NCBI GenBank assembly: GCA_012845835.1
Contig: JABAKD010000028.1
Coordinates: 689,501 to 753,500 of the forward strand
Direction: 5' to 3'
DNA: 64,000 nucleotides
Source of the DNA: Undaria pinnatifida
Lineage: Eukaryota > Sar > Phaeophyceae > Laminariales > Alariaceae
Shown piece by piece: positions 21,401-29,200 of this stretch. Below the pieces are notes generated by a model. It saw only the letters and a program-made list of their open reading frames with translations. It did no database searches and had not been told where the DNA came from. A program made the position numbers and the translations under genes. Position 1 is the first letter of the stretch, and every line of letters starts with the position of its first letter.

Positions 21401-22602
21401 AGGGGGGCGCGGGGGGAGGGGCGGGGCGCAGGCGAGGCGCCGCCCCCTCCGGCTCAAGGATGAGCTGCGGCGGGGCGCGAAGGAGGAGGAAGGTCTCCCG
21501 GATGAGGTACGGGCGTTCCGGAGCCGGGTGCGCGCAGTGGTGAAGGGTTTCTCGGGGGAGGCGTTCGCTGTGCACTTTCGAGATCCTGTGGACCTTGTGG
21601 CTTACCCGAACTATGTGGACGTTGTGGCCGAGCCGATGGACCTGTCGACTATTCTGTTCAAGCTACGGAGCGGGGAATACGACTCTCGAGAGGTGAGGGG
21701 GGTTGGTGGTGGGTGGTGGTGGTGGCGGTGGTGGTTGTGGTTGCGTTGTGAGCGATACACCTTTTCTCCTTGATGAGCCTGTCTTCGTTTTGGGTTGTAC
21801 TGTAAGCGATAATCTTTACCGCTATTATTTCGTGGGAGCAGTTTTTTTTTTCTTGTTGGGCAAGGCTGTTTTTCTCGTGTTTTTTGCGCGGATTCGGGGG
21901 AGCTCGCTTGGGAACGTGCGCCTCTTGCATCGAAACGTGATACAGTCGGGCCTCACCGTGCTCTCCTTTCCCGCTCCTCCCTCCCTCCCTCCGTGTCTCC
22001 CTCCCCCGTTTATGCTCACTTCGCTGCTCCGCACCCGCGTTCGTGTTTTTTCTTCTCTTATATTCCTTTCTTTTTTTTTCGTCTCTTTTGCTCTTTGTTT
22101 TTTTTTCTCTATTTGTTGGTGCTTTTTTGTTTTTGTTTCTTATCGGCTTTGTTTGCTTCTTTTTTTTTTTCGAAACGTTTATTTGTATGCGCGCGACAAC
22201 AAAAAGGGTCGGAATCTCCTGCTGCGGGACATCAACCTCATCCACGAAAACTGCGAAACCTTCAACGGGAGGGGAGTGCTCATATCGCAAAATGCGCACC
22301 TCGTGGCCCGAACTTTCATCGGCTACCTAGACGAGCAAGGATTTGGAGGCGGTGCGTCAATGGGGGGAGCCGGGGCGGGGCGGGGCGGGAGTATTTACAG
22401 TAGCTACGGGGGTGGGGCGGAGGACGTGTGTCCCGCCTGCGGTGTGCGCTTTGAGGGAGGGGTGGAGGGAGGGGTGCCGGTATTGTCGTGTCAAGCTTGT
22501 GGTGTAACGCACCACGCTATCTGTGTTGTGGATGGGAAGATGGGGAGGGGGGGGATCCCGGAAGACCCGTGGGTGTGCGTTGCCTGCGGCCGAGAAAACT
22601 AA
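222..22602 (+). CDS. Large multidomain chromatin reader (DDT, 2 bromodomains, PHD fingers, CXXC, WHIM, RanBP2 zinc finger), 5' end missing
   Basis: Assigned exons: 222-443, 1248-1387, 1864-2601, 2900-3011, 3772-4296, 4826-4975, 5351-5560, 5847-6641, 9399-9644, 9993-10109, 10930-11007, 11595-11963, 12511-12764, 13134-13236, 13565-13714, 14131-14310, 15001-15930, 16658-16804, 17036-17287, 17688-17825, 18068-18286, 18703-18879, 20169-21692, 22207-22602. Every junction is GT-AG and phases match throughout, giving 2723 residues plus a TAA stop. The protein should be nuclear: exon 1 has a basic GRKRKK stretch. It would bind acetyl-lysine (bromodomains), histone tails (PHD) and unmethylated CpG (CXXC). 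DDT plus WHIM motifs are the signature of ISWI-partner subunits of the BAZ/ACF1/BPTF/RLT type and of plant MBD9, so a role as a remodeller-targeting subunit is inferred. No catalytic domain is visible. Acidic and Gly/Ser-rich linkers separate the domains. The N-terminus lies outside the window. Exons 1, 10, 11 and 18-21 rest mainly on splice sites and open frame. Confidence 0.85.
583..1095 (+). repeat. About 510 bp (GTTT)n microsatellite with a (GCTTGTTT)n core
   Basis: Two blocks of perfect GTTT (about 583-770 and 902-1095) flank a central block of the 8-mer GCTTGTTT (about 778-901, roughly 15 copies). It lies in the intron between exons 1 and 2 of the chromatin-reader gene. Long open frames over it on both strands (CLFV and NKQT repeats) follow from the 4 bp period lacking stops and are not genes. 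Confidence 0.97.
1431..1496 (+). repeat. Short interstitial CCCTAA-like telomere repeat
   Basis: Degenerate repeats of CCCTAA and variants (CCCTAAT, CCCGAA) lie in the intron after exon 2. They resemble the plant-type telomere unit (CCCTAAA) but are short and diverged. Confidence 0.75.
1864..3011 (+). other. Exons 3-4: DDT domain
   Basis: Exon 3 encodes VWNALCVLPRPMGL followed by PTLDQLMQAI, and, after an acidic and Gly-rich insertion, a helix AQALVDGVCMSIVRVL. Exon 4 adds MTWPELARQC. This is the helix pattern of DDT domains (VWxFL, then LxxLxxAL, then TWPELLRxY). The insertion between the helices is unusually long, about 70 residues of GGGGEREGK and EEEQEEEQ type. Junction phases are 2 and 2. 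The assignment is from pattern, not a profile search. Confidence 0.7.
3475..3665 (+). repeat. ACCAAC-type hexamer repeat at an intron end
   Basis: Imperfect repeats of ACCAAC, ACCATC and ACCACA fill the part of the intron before exon 5 and run into C-rich sequence and the acceptor at 3770-3771. Confidence 0.85.
4826..5560 (+). other. Exons 6-7: first bromodomain
   Basis: The two exons together encode a bromodomain, residues about 580-699 of the visible protein. Exon 6 ends with HKSSGFFLFPVEKSQ and exon 7 begins VPKYFAVIEKPITVLSL, the ZA-loop pattern. Exon 7 ends with MWENCWSYNHEGTK, where the Asn of YN is the position that binds acetyl-lysine in the family. An acidic/Gly insertion (LADGEGAGSGLEG) sits between helices. 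Confidence 0.85.
4990..5160 (+). repeat. (TAGGG)n pentamer array
   Basis: About 25 TAGGG units with scattered variants (TACGG, CAGGG, TGGGG) start right after the donor of exon 6. The sense strand could form G-quadruplexes. Confidence 0.93.
5847..6641 (+). other. Exon 8: PHD finger plus long Gly-rich tail
   Basis: The C4HC3 order is clear: CSACGLSH, a 45-residue insertion, CDCCDATYHLDCL, then WFCPACL. The insertion between the second and third zinc ligand pairs is far longer than in typical PHD fingers and is rich in Pro, Gly and Ser. About 140 residues of Gly/Arg-rich low-complexity sequence follow, up to the donor at 6642. Confidence 0.8.
7169..8798. mobile_element. Non-autonomous hAT-like DNA transposon, 1630 bp
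   Basis: The left end reads CAGGGCTTTTCACGGGTC and the right end, reverse-complemented, CAGGGCTCTTCACGGGTC: an 18 bp terminal inverted repeat with one mismatch. The element is flanked on both sides by GTAAAAAT (7161-7168 and 8799-8806), an exact 8 bp target-site duplication. The CAGGG ends and 8 bp duplication are typical of the hAT superfamily. Inside both ends are arrays of CGGGT/ACCCG pentamers. The middle carries two related 270 bp copies (about 7700-7970 and 8050-8275). No transposase frame is present, so it would have depended on an autonomous relative. Confidence 0.88.
7700..8275. repeat. Internal tandem duplication inside the hAT-like element
   Basis: Two copies (about 7700-7970 and 8050-8275) share CGTAAAAAG, a GTCGTCGAAG segment, CAG-rich triplets and a GGATCGCAGC...GACTGCATA block. 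The spacer at 7975-8045 includes CACGGCTGACGTCCTTGAAA, which is also found at about 24981 (same orientation) and 56320 (reverse orientation). Confidence 0.85.
9399..10109 (+). other. Exons 9-10: WHIM1-like helical segment
   Basis: Exon 9 encodes a helical segment WIAVLSALVAMAVETQTLNQFLSE resembling WHIM1 (leucine-rich helix that follows DDT in remodeller subunits). It is followed by a basic helix and by exon 10, a short helical piece ending in an acidic EEDDDE. The match is weak and positional. The exon limits rest on good splice sites (GCGCAG|ACC at 9398/9399, CAG|GTGAGG at 9644/9645) and on the open frame. Confidence 0.5.
10106..10610 (+). repeat. Degenerate GGTT/GGTTC/GATT repeat tract
   Basis: Starting at the donor of exon 10, about 500 bp consist of GGTT, GTTC and GATT tetramers in changing mixtures. 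It is an aged microsatellite within the intron before exon 11. Confidence 0.9.
10930..11963 (+). other. Exons 11-12: second PHD finger split by an intron
   Basis: Exon 11 supplies the first zinc pair in VCIVCWCPTSNIDASL. Exon 12 supplies MCDGCQGEVHLKSC and FYCRGCKA. Joined in phase 0 they give the C4HC3 set of a PHD finger. The rest of exon 12 is an Ala/Gly-rich linker and a charged helix ending REASLK. Confidence 0.75.
11410..11592 (+). repeat. AACCGGAAA/AACCGAAA repeat just before exon 12
   Basis: Repeats of AAAACCGAAAACC type fill the last 180 bp of the intron and run up to the acceptor CAG at 11592-11594. There is no polypyrimidine tract, so the acceptor context is unusual. Confidence 0.85.
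11985..12100 (+). repeat. Dispersed repeat R3, copy 1
   Basis: Shares GTTGACCACGCATTCCTTTCG and AGACACCTCCAACATTT-type blocks with copies at 12822-12898, 16176-16250 and 61360-61470. Each copy is preceded by a G run. It sits 20 bp after the donor of exon 12. Confidence 0.75.
12511..13236 (+). other. Exons 13-14: CXXC zinc finger
   Basis: Exon 13 ends RRCGNCVGCRAKSCDHCK and exon 14 continues YCLDSKKKNGPNKLKQLC then IKRRC. This is the complete CXXC pattern (CGxCxxCxxxxCxxCxxC, the KKxxGPxKxKQ stretch, closing Cys) found in MLL, DNMT1, CFP1 and TET-type proteins that bind unmethylated CpG. The splice is phase 2 inside the finger (GCAA|GTGAGT). The Lys-Gln pair that contacts CpG in the family is present as KLKQ. 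Confidence 0.85.
12822..12898 (+). repeat. Dispersed repeat R3, copy 2
   Basis: Shorter copy of R3 after a G run of about 30 (12781-12821), close behind the donor of exon 13. It shares TTGCCTCAGTCATTTG, CCCTTTCGAGGCGGAGC and CTACTCCTAATA blocks with the copy at 61360-61470. Confidence 0.7.
13265..13445 (+). repeat. CTACTG/CTACTA trinucleotide-based tract
   Basis: Mixed CTG, CTA and ACT triplets lie within the intron between exons 14 and 15. A similar tract of GTTGCTGTT type lies at 13740-13880, in the following intron. Confidence 0.85.
13565..14310 (+). other. Exons 15-16: C2HC knuckle resembling the first half of an extended PHD
   Basis: Exon 15 encodes ECEYCFKREKELCSPLVV and exon 16 encodes PTVHVTCAQNMFKARAE. 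Together they look like the C2HC pre-PHD zinc knuckle of extended PHD domains (CxxC then HxxCA). I do not see the atypical PHD half that normally follows, so this may be a stand-alone knuckle or a degenerate ePHD. The segment between is Gly/His/Arg-rich. Confidence 0.55.
14712..14805. mobile_element. Degenerate TTAA-type MITE, copy a
   Basis: Starts TTAATCCGTGTTAGAACC and ends AAAGGATTAA. The middle carries the family blocks GTTGGGGAAAC, TACTTGGGATTAGT and GTGGGG. Compared with the copies at 50877 and 60257 it is diverged, which suggests an old insertion in the intron before exon 17. Confidence 0.55.
15001..15930 (+). other. Exon 17: WHIM2/WHIM3-type motif, polyglutamine and low-complexity tail
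   Basis: The exon opens with PLGRDRHGRFYYRF, the WHIM2 hallmark (LGRDRxxRxYW) of ISWI-partner proteins. It then has VAWLNESGQREGPLRAALL, which resembles WHIM3. An uninterrupted CAG run at about 15391-15438 encodes a polyGln tract of about 17 residues followed by PPPPTSP. Ser/Ala/Gly-rich sequence and a likely folded piece (ELRIALNPPGANNNVL) complete the exon. Confidence 0.7.
15990..16085 (-). repeat. Dispersed repeat R4, copy 1
   Basis: On the minus strand it reads GCTTGGTGCACGCCATGCC, then GGTGAAAACCCGACGTACTC and TTATAGGGATACGAG. The same order of blocks occurs on the plus strand at about 29490-29565 and 50180-50270. Confidence 0.75.
16176..16250 (+). repeat. Dispersed repeat R3, copy 3
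   Basis: Follows a GGGGGA-rich run, then GTACTCATTGTTGCTTGTC, GATGACCACGCATACC and TTTCGAGATGGAGCACC. It lies in the intron after exon 17. Confidence 0.75.
16658..18286 (+). other. Exons 18-21: unrecognised beta-rich region
   Basis: Four phase-0 exons encode about 250 residues with alternating hydrophobic and polar positions, for example GVYFFIVPKFHRTG and FRLVFHVMPAQLYNN, followed by RRAFNVKPLEFTVQ and a basic helix. It reads like one or two immunoglobulin-like beta sandwiches of the kind inserted in some chromatin proteins, but I cannot name a family. Exon 21 ends with WTAALRDCWLPHV, which leads into the conserved helical segment of exon 22. Confidence 0.5.
18703..18879 (+). other. Exon 22: conserved helical segment, source of two decayed copies downstream
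   Basis: The exon encodes ELMEALLLLESCLDPKWL and a second helix STPAAVGLHLFALDRAI, a pattern I associate with the region between WHIM motifs and PHD or bromodomain in BAZ and MBD9-type proteins. I chose the acceptor CTACGCAG at 18695-18702 because an upstream CAG at 18579 leads to a stop in the required frame. The donor AAG|GTACTA is at 18879/18880. Confidence 0.7.
19005..19112 (+). pseudogene. Decayed copy of exon 22 (3' half), copy 1
   Basis: Shares AGAAGATGCAGTCGACGTCG, CTGTCGACGCC and CGCGCTCGACCGCGC with exon 22, including the GATAAG at the donor. Small insertions shift the frame (GCGGACGGCGGTGGG against GCGGCGGTGGG), so it could not be spliced in without breaking the protein. Confidence 0.85.
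19480..19575 (+). pseudogene. Decayed copy of exon 22 (3' half), copy 2
   Basis: Reads TAGAAGTTGCAGCCGACG, TCGTATTTGCTAAGTC, TCGACGCCCGCGGCGGTGAA and CGCCATTCTCTTACGATAAA. It aligns to the same part of exon 22 as copy 1. The donor is changed (GATAAACTACTG). Confidence 0.85.
20169..21692 (+). other. Exon 23: acidic/Gly linkers, RanBP2-type zinc finger, start of second bromodomain
   Basis: This is the largest exon, 508 codons. It carries Arg/Gly-rich and long Glu/Asp-rich tracts, basic clusters (KKRRKK), and a RanBP2-type zinc finger, WTCPICTVSN then CELCSQRRP, at about residues 2315-2341 of the visible protein. More Gly-rich linker follows. From about residue 2530 it has the first half of a bromodomain, VHFRDPVDLVAYPNYVDVV and PMDLSTILFKL. 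Confidence 0.85.
22207..22602 (+). other. Exon 24: end of second bromodomain and C-terminal PHD finger
   Basis: The exon starts with LLLRDINLIHENCETFNGRG, where FN is the acetyl-lysine Asn position of the second bromodomain. It ends with a PHD finger: VCPACGVRFEG, CQACGVTHHAICV and WVCVACGREN, a full C4HC3 set. The TAA stop at 22600-22602 falls three codons after the last Cys. The acceptor AACAAAAAG at 22198-22206 is weak in sequence but follows a long T tract and is the only one giving phase 0. Confidence 0.85.
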
Positions 22603-22815
22603 TAATAACTTGTAGTAGACTAAAAATCAAGTTGTTGTTATTTTTGTTGTTTCCTCTTGCGGTCGAGATAGCTACAGTAATAATGACAGAAGTAGACTAA
22701 AAATCGAGTTGTTTGAAAGCTGAGAAAACTAACAACTACTAGACTAAAACGCGTTGTTTTGTTTCGAGAGTTGGTAGAAGTAGCAACTACAGTAGTAGAC
22801 TAAATCAAGCTTTGG
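22591..22815 (+). repeat. Degenerate tandem repeat over the 3' end of the chromatin-reader gene
   Basis: Units of GAGAAAACTAAYAA, then TAGTAGACTAAAAATC and GTTGTT-rich sequence recur about three times, starting in the last codons (the stop lies in the first unit). It probably forms the start of the 3' UTR. Confidence 0.65.
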
Positions 22816-22904
22816 TTGTTATTTCTTTATTTTTTGGTGAAACCGGCGAGCGGAAGGGAGACTCGCCGTTCGCGTAGTGGGGGGGTGGGAGCAAGGAATA
22901 TGTA

Positions 22905-23175
22905 CTCCTAACCCTAAGGCGGGGTAGGGGAGGTGTACTCCTGTAAAAACCCTCGGGTAGGGTTATCCCTAGGGTAAAGGTTATAACCCTAGTTTATAAC
23001 CCTAGGGTAGGGGTTAAAACCATACTGGTAGGGGTTAAACCATAGGTGTTAAACCCTAGGGTAGGGGTTTATAAACCCTAGGGTAGGGGTTAACCCTAGG
23101 GTAGGGGTTCCTAGGGGTTATAGGGTTATATAACCCTAGGGTAGGGGTTATCAACCCTAGGGTAGGGGTTCTAGG
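22905..23175. repeat. CCCTAGGGTAGGGGTTA satellite-like repeat
   Basis: About 270 bp of tandem and partly palindromic CCCTAGGG, TAGGGGTTA and TATAACCCTAG units. It resembles mixed telomere variants but sits between genes. Confidence 0.85.
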
Positions 23176-24334
23176 GTGTCGGGGGGGGTTGGGGGGGTGG
23201 GGGTGGTGGGTGGGTGTTTAGAGAGGCTGGGAGGAGGACAGGGCGACCACTCCCCCCCGTTGTTTTTCGCTTTGATTTGCGTGCCGAGATTGGTGTGCGT
23301 GTCTGGGTTGTGGTTTTCTTTTTTTAAACGGTGGCGGTGGCGGCGGTTGCGGTGGCGGCGGTCTGTTACGCCTGTACTTTTAAGGCGCATGGCGTGTTTT
23401 ATTTTAGGCCGTACGGCCGCGATCGTAGACGGTATCGAGACGGTGTGTTGGGGTGCGTGAGTTGGGAAGGGGGGCGAGGGTCACTACTCGCCGTCAGTGT
23501 TGCTTAGCAAAAGGCATTCGCGCAAGAGGAGGGGAGGGAGATGGAGGGGGTGGGGATGGAGGCGGGGTTGGGGTCGCTGCCGTTTGTGGTGCATATTATT
23601 ACAATGAAGAGGTTGACGTCGGGTTTTTTTATAGGTTTGATATCGCGTGTGTGCGTCTGGATTGCCCCAGCCGGCGCTACTCGTAGCAAGGCCTTGTACC
23701 GCATGCCTCACTACAACCGGTACGACCGATGATCGACCCGAATTCGAGGAGAGCACCTGTAACAAAGTGTGGGTTTTAACGTTGTGGGAGTGAATTCAAG
23801 TAGGGGAAAGGGGGGGGTGGACTACGAAATAGTTTCCGCGAGCGCGGCAGAAATTAGGGGGATGACCGGAGAGGGGCGGGGGCGGGGTTTGAGACTCGTC
23901 TGTTGGCGGGAAAAGAGGCGGATGAGGGACGGAGGATGGGGTTATAAGCTCTTTTGGGGACCTCTTTTGCGGTGATAGCATCTTGGGGTATAACCTCTTG
24001 AGTTTCCTATGCGGTTGTAGCCTCTTGGGTTATAAGCTGTTGAGTTTCCTTGGCGGTGCCACCCTGAGCTCGGGTGACGGCGTGACCGGAGGAAGATACA
24101 ATAGTAACACGGCGCGCTCTAACGTGCGCCAAATACAACACATGGCGAGTCGGCGGTCTATGAATAGCGCTAAAATAATAATCGACCTCGTTTGACAAAA
24201 ATAAGATTGGCCCTTTTTGGAACTGCAACCTTCGTTTTTTGCGACAAACTGGTTGGAATGTGTGTGTGTTGGGGGGAAAAGTTGCAAGGGTTAAACGACA
24301 TGACTGGAGGGCTGGACACAACATGTGTACTATG

Positions 24335-24525
24335 CACATCACATGCATGCATGCATGTATGCAGCATGACCCTGGCATTCAATGTTTTGCGAAGCTTAAC
24401 GCCTGTGGAACTTCGGAGAGACAAACAACAAGGTGTCATGCATGCATGTATGCAGCATGACACTGGCAACGTTTTGCGAAACTTAACGCCTGTGGGACTT
24501 CGGAGGGACGAACAACAAGGTGTCG
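24335..24525 (+). repeat. Two-copy direct tandem repeat, about 90 bp unit
   Basis: Both copies read ATGCATGCATGTATGCAGCA, TGACMCTGGCA, GTTTTGCGAA, CTTAACGCCTGTG and ACAACAAGGTGTC. The unit contains the palindrome ATGCATGCAT. Confidence 0.9.
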
Positions 24526-24934
24526 AAAAAGTTTGACGAGCACTACGGTATGGACCACACGAAGCAGCCCGAGCTACTACTGCTGAGGTAGGCATACGTG
24601 GTGTCCGAAGTGGCGTAGGCAGATCAGATGTAGGGCACACCCTGCAGCATGATGACAACGAGGCAGAAGCTCCCTCCTCGGCTGTGTTTTGCCTTGCGAG
24701 GGCTAAACAATGTTCGCCGTACATACTTGTACTAACGCTGCTTGCTGCAAGCGTTTGTTTCCTAAACGGTTGAAAGCACCGCAATAATAGTTATAAAATA
24801 GATGTGATGTTTTACCTAGCTCAAAATTCCCCACCTAAAGTATAAATACCAACACTTACCATTATAGTGGACAAAAAATAGGACACCTCCCAATAAAAAC
24901 TCACCCATATTGTCTAGTATATTACGAGTGCCAA

Positions 24935-25390
24935 CAACGCAGCTTGCAAAGATGAGTATTGACGAGAAATTCGTCGAACTCACGGCTGACGTCCTTGAAA
25001 AATAGTTTCAAAATAATGCTCGTTTTCTAGGTGGCTGTACCCGTGTGGGTCCCAAAAAAGAAAGGTTCTGCCGCGCTTGCCGAGGATTGGCAGCGACGAA
25101 CATATTGTAAAAAATGAAACTACACTCCAGCTGTGAGATCGAAGATTTCGTCGAAACTCATCTTTGCAAGCTGTTTGTGATACACCGATCGCGCGCATTA
25201 CGAGTTGTGTGTCCTCATCAAGGATATAGGTCGGCGACTCCCCTTACAACTACAGTGTAGCTATCAAGGTCAACAGGGTGATTTTAGTCAGTCTGTGCGC
25301 GGAAACTACTCGTTTCTAAGGGGGACAAAATCTGACAGCTGTGGAGGGAAATGTATCCTTTTATCAACGTGAATAAGACATATTATACTA
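24935..25390. repeat. R2 repeat family (CATCTTTGCAAGCTG), first cluster
   Basis: A short plus-oriented piece (24945-25010, CAGCTTGCAAAGATGAG ... CGGCTGACGTCC) is followed by a longer opposite copy (25110-25390: CAGCTGTGAGATCGAAGA, CATCTTTGCAAGCTG, CCGATCGCGCG, TGTGTCCTCATCAAGG, GGCGACTCCCCTTAC). Related copies lie at 38594-38975, 54230-54410, 56505-56770, 57485-57560 and 60040-60440. Confidence 0.85.
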
Positions 25391-26280
25391 TCAAGACCAT
25401 GATTGGAAAAAAGGACATGCATGTATTATAGTATGCAGCGATTATGTGGCCGACGATTTCGCAATAATAATATTGGCTCCCCGTGCTTTCAGTGTCGGTG
25501 GTCTTTCACACTGCACCTACAAACAGCAGTCTAGACTACATACTGAACTACTTTCAGCTGCTCAACCAAGCAAGGCAAGCAGAATGAATGTAGTACCAGG
25601 TAGTACCTGGTAGTACTACTATGTGGTGTGTGCCTCTCCCCGTTGCGCATGAAATCGTCCAGCATTAATATTAATTACTCCTAAGTTCCTAAGCGCGCCT
25701 GCTACATTGTGATGGCAGCGTGTTCCCGACGTTGCTCATATTTCGCGCCGTCAGTTCGCACTGACTAACCGGCTAACCGATGAACGGCAATGTCGCGTGT
25801 GTATATACGCGCGCCCGCTCTCCTCTTTCTTGGTGTCAACGAAAGAAAGGCAAACGACAGCAGCAGCACCATTATTATTGTCCATAGTCGTCAGTCATCG
25901 TTGACATTAATTTTTAAATTGGTCCAGAATCTAGGAGCTTCACCACCGGATGACCAGGTCCGTTGGGCTACGTATCGGCTGAGAGGTTTCGCCAGCGTAC
26001 AACGTACACGCAAGTGTACGGTAGGTACTCGCGTACGTTACCGGCTGCACATCACACGTTTACACGTTTGTTTGCGTCGTAGATCGAAATTAAAACACTA
26101 AAAATGTAACGTAAAAAAAGCCCTTTTCCCACAAGAAAAACGCGATTTCTACAAGTGGAACACCACCGATTATCGATTTCTGCTCTCTGGGCTCTGTGGG
26201 CCTGTGGGCTGCGGGCATTGGGTGCGTGGGCCTACAGAGTACAGCGAACATCGAAGCCGCTTGCTGTAGGGAACGAGGTC

Positions 26281-29200
26281 ATGCACTGCTTACGCTCTCT
26301 TCGCATAGCCTCGCTAGGCCCTGCTAGCGTGCGCCTTGGTAGGCGGACAGGGTTGCGAGACGGCAAGAGCGTTTCATGCATCACGGGCAGCAGCATTAGC
26401 AACAACTTCGAGGGCAATGCTATAGGCGCTGGCAGAGTGGCCTGCCTGGGCACGATCGCGAAGAGACACGAGGACATCCCGAAGAGAATCTACCAGAGTG
26501 CGCCGAAGCGAAGGCACGGGAAGAACGCAGGGATGCGCAAGTGGTCCACGCCCAACAACAAGACCGCGAACATCGCTGCTGAATCGTCAGCAGCAGCAGC
26601 AACAGAAGGGGACAACAGCAGTGCCCAGCAGGAAGACATGCTGGCCCTGGGGAGAGGGGGCGGAAGAGCACGAGGGGCCGAGGATCTACGGGAAATTAGC
26701 ACCTCACTCAAGGAGATTAGGGTCAGCCCGTGGAGCCTCAACTTGCTGGCGAAGCTGGTGAGGGGTCTGCCTGTTGTGGAGGCGTCTGCGCAGCTGCAGT
26801 TCTGCAAAAAGAAGCACACCAGCACCGTCCGCAAAGCCATCCAGGTGGGCCCCCGTGTTCTTGCTGTCATGCCACCTTACAAGGTTTCTGCGGCTGATGC
26901 CGCAACTATCAACAGGAGGTAGCCGTCGTTAAACGAACAGCAGCGTTTAATGTTGGACGTTGTTTAGTACGAGTTCCTACTTGACACCTTGCCTGCGTGG
27001 GGCTTGCTGCCCCGGCGAAGCCTCTGAGCGAAAGGTGAGTCTCGCGCTCCGCCTTGAGTTCCGCCAGTCAAAGCCGTTCGCTCGGCGCCTGCGGCGGAGC
27101 CGCACACCCGACGCGCAGCGCCCAGGTCTGCTCCGACCCCTTGCCCCATACTTTGCCGCAGCGCCCCCTCGAAAACGTGCTTTTTTCGGAGCCCTTTAAA
27201 TTCTTGGATAGCTTCTTAGTTTCTCGGTTGAAGCCCAACCGTTTTCGGCGTTGGTGTTGTAGAGCAACACGATTTGGAACTCGCAGTCTCGGCCATCGAC
27301 GCCAATGTGCAGAGCTTTGCTCTGGTCCGGCTGCTCTTTTAAATCAATTTGTCAGGCTTTCACGCGTGGGGCAAACCACGGTCTGCCTGACCTAGATCAT
27401 ACAGGTCAGTTGGTTGGGATATATGGGTAATATTTTACCTGGTATAGTGTGTATACTGCAGATCATCACGTGGAAACGTACACAGATCACTCAGGTCGAA
27501 CTGCGGCAGTAGATCAGATTTGTGCTTGCTCACAAGCCTTGGGCACACGCGTGATAACATGGCCGCACCCTGCTCACTACTGCAGAAACATGTACCTGGT
27601 ACAGATCATCCAGATTGTGTAGATCGACCCCAAGAAAACTTTTCAGACGATGCAGATCCGTGAAAATGATCTGTGTCACCTGTGCAGTAATCTGCTCATT
27701 CCGGCGTGTGCAAACTTTCGAGGGGGCCCTGGAACAGAGTATGGGGCCAAGGGGTTGGTGCAAACGTGCGCGCTTTTTGGTCGGGCGTGCGGCTCCGGCG
27801 AGGCGAGGCTGAGCGAAAGACTGAGCTGGTGGGACGCACGGCGGGGCGCGAGGGTCAACAAGAGAGAAACAAACCGAACTACGAAAATGCCCGCCACAGG
27901 GTGGCGCCATGTAATATTGTGGCTTCGCTTCGAAAATGAGGCTACCGCTGCTCTGCAGTGATGCATGACCGCCAATCACTTGTTTACATAGTTGTCGCGC
28001 AGCGGCAGCCTAATTTTTGAAGCGAAACCGCCAAAATTCATCGCTTCACCTTGTGGCAGATGTTGTCGTACTTTGTTTTGCTCTCTTGCTGAGCCTCGCG
28101 CTCCGCCATGCGTCCCGCGAGCTCAGCCTTTCGCTCAGCGGCTTCACCGGAGCTGCACACTCGACGCGCAGCACGCAGGTCTGCTTCGATTCCTTGCTCC
28201 CATTCTGTGCTGCAGCACTCTCTTGCGCAAGTCGAACAGATCGGATCACTGTCAGATACACAGATGATTGTCACGGATCTGCATGATCTGAACATGTTTC
28301 CATGGAGTTGATCTGCAAAATCTGAATGAGCTCTGGGTGTTTTCCGCAGCAGCAGTGATGCTGCAGAGTGTGGCCATGTTATCATGCGTGGGCCGGGAAC
28401 TGTAAGGACATTGTAGTCTGATTTGGTGCGACCTTTGTGATCTGTACTCGTTTCCGCATAATGATGTGTGGTATATGCATGATACCAAGTTGCGTCACGC
28501 CAGCTCAGCGACCTCCCCCCACCCCCCTCCAATCGCCCGCCACATCCAGATACTGCGCGATCGACGCTCTTAGCTTCATTCCCTTTTGAAACAAATCTGT
28601 CCGTTGACGACACTCACGCCTCTTAACGCCTTTACAACTGGGGCCCCCTTTGGGGGAATATTTACTTGGATTAAGTATGGGGAAGGACTTTTGGGGTTCT
28701 AAACGGGTTAACGGACAGCCGTCAAGGACCACCACACACGAAAACTAGTACATTGTTGTCTGAAGAAGCCTTGACGCGACAACACTAGACTGTCACCCGA
28801 CATATTTGCTTTAACGGCTGCATGTTCTTCGAACGCACTCCTTCCTCGTCACCTCCCCTCCCCCCGTCCCCCCCGTCCCCGTCCCCCCTTGCCACCCCCC
28901 CACCCCCTCCTGAGCTAGACCACCAAGGTACCCACCGGGACACTAAGAAAAAAAAAAACTGATTCACGCTTCTCTTTTTGAGGGGCCAGGCAGGGGGGGT
29001 TTACTAAAACCAAGTAAAAAGAAGGAAAACTTGGAAAAAAAACACCGTCATTTTCTTAAATCCTACAGGAATAAGAACGCTCCGATTGATTTTTCTTTTT
29101 GACCTTCCTAGAAGTATGTCTCCGTTTTCTCTTTTTGTGTGCTCCCCTGTGGTACCTTTTTTTTTTCTCCTCGATTTTGTATTTTGGCGGCAGCCGAGAT

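Larger units (their letters stand above)
22603..26280. other. Intergenic region between the chromatin-reader gene and uL22m
   Basis: No conserved coding segment recognised. Contents: 3' repeat tail, telomere-like satellite (22905-23175), G-rich low-complexity DNA (23175-23600), GTTATAA-rich duplications around 23940-24060, a tandem duplication (24335-24525), and copies of the AGCTTGCAAAGATGAG repeat (24935-25390). From about 25430 to 26280 the sequence is ordinary and presumably includes the promoter and 5' UTR of uL22m. Confidence 0.6.

Noticed and set aside
22905-23175. Chromosome end (telomere)
   Set aside because: Units are mixed in orientation and flanked by genes on both sides; it is an interstitial satellite.
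24335-24525. CRISPR-like array
   Set aside because: Only two adjacent 90 bp copies without spacers, in a eukaryotic intergenic region.
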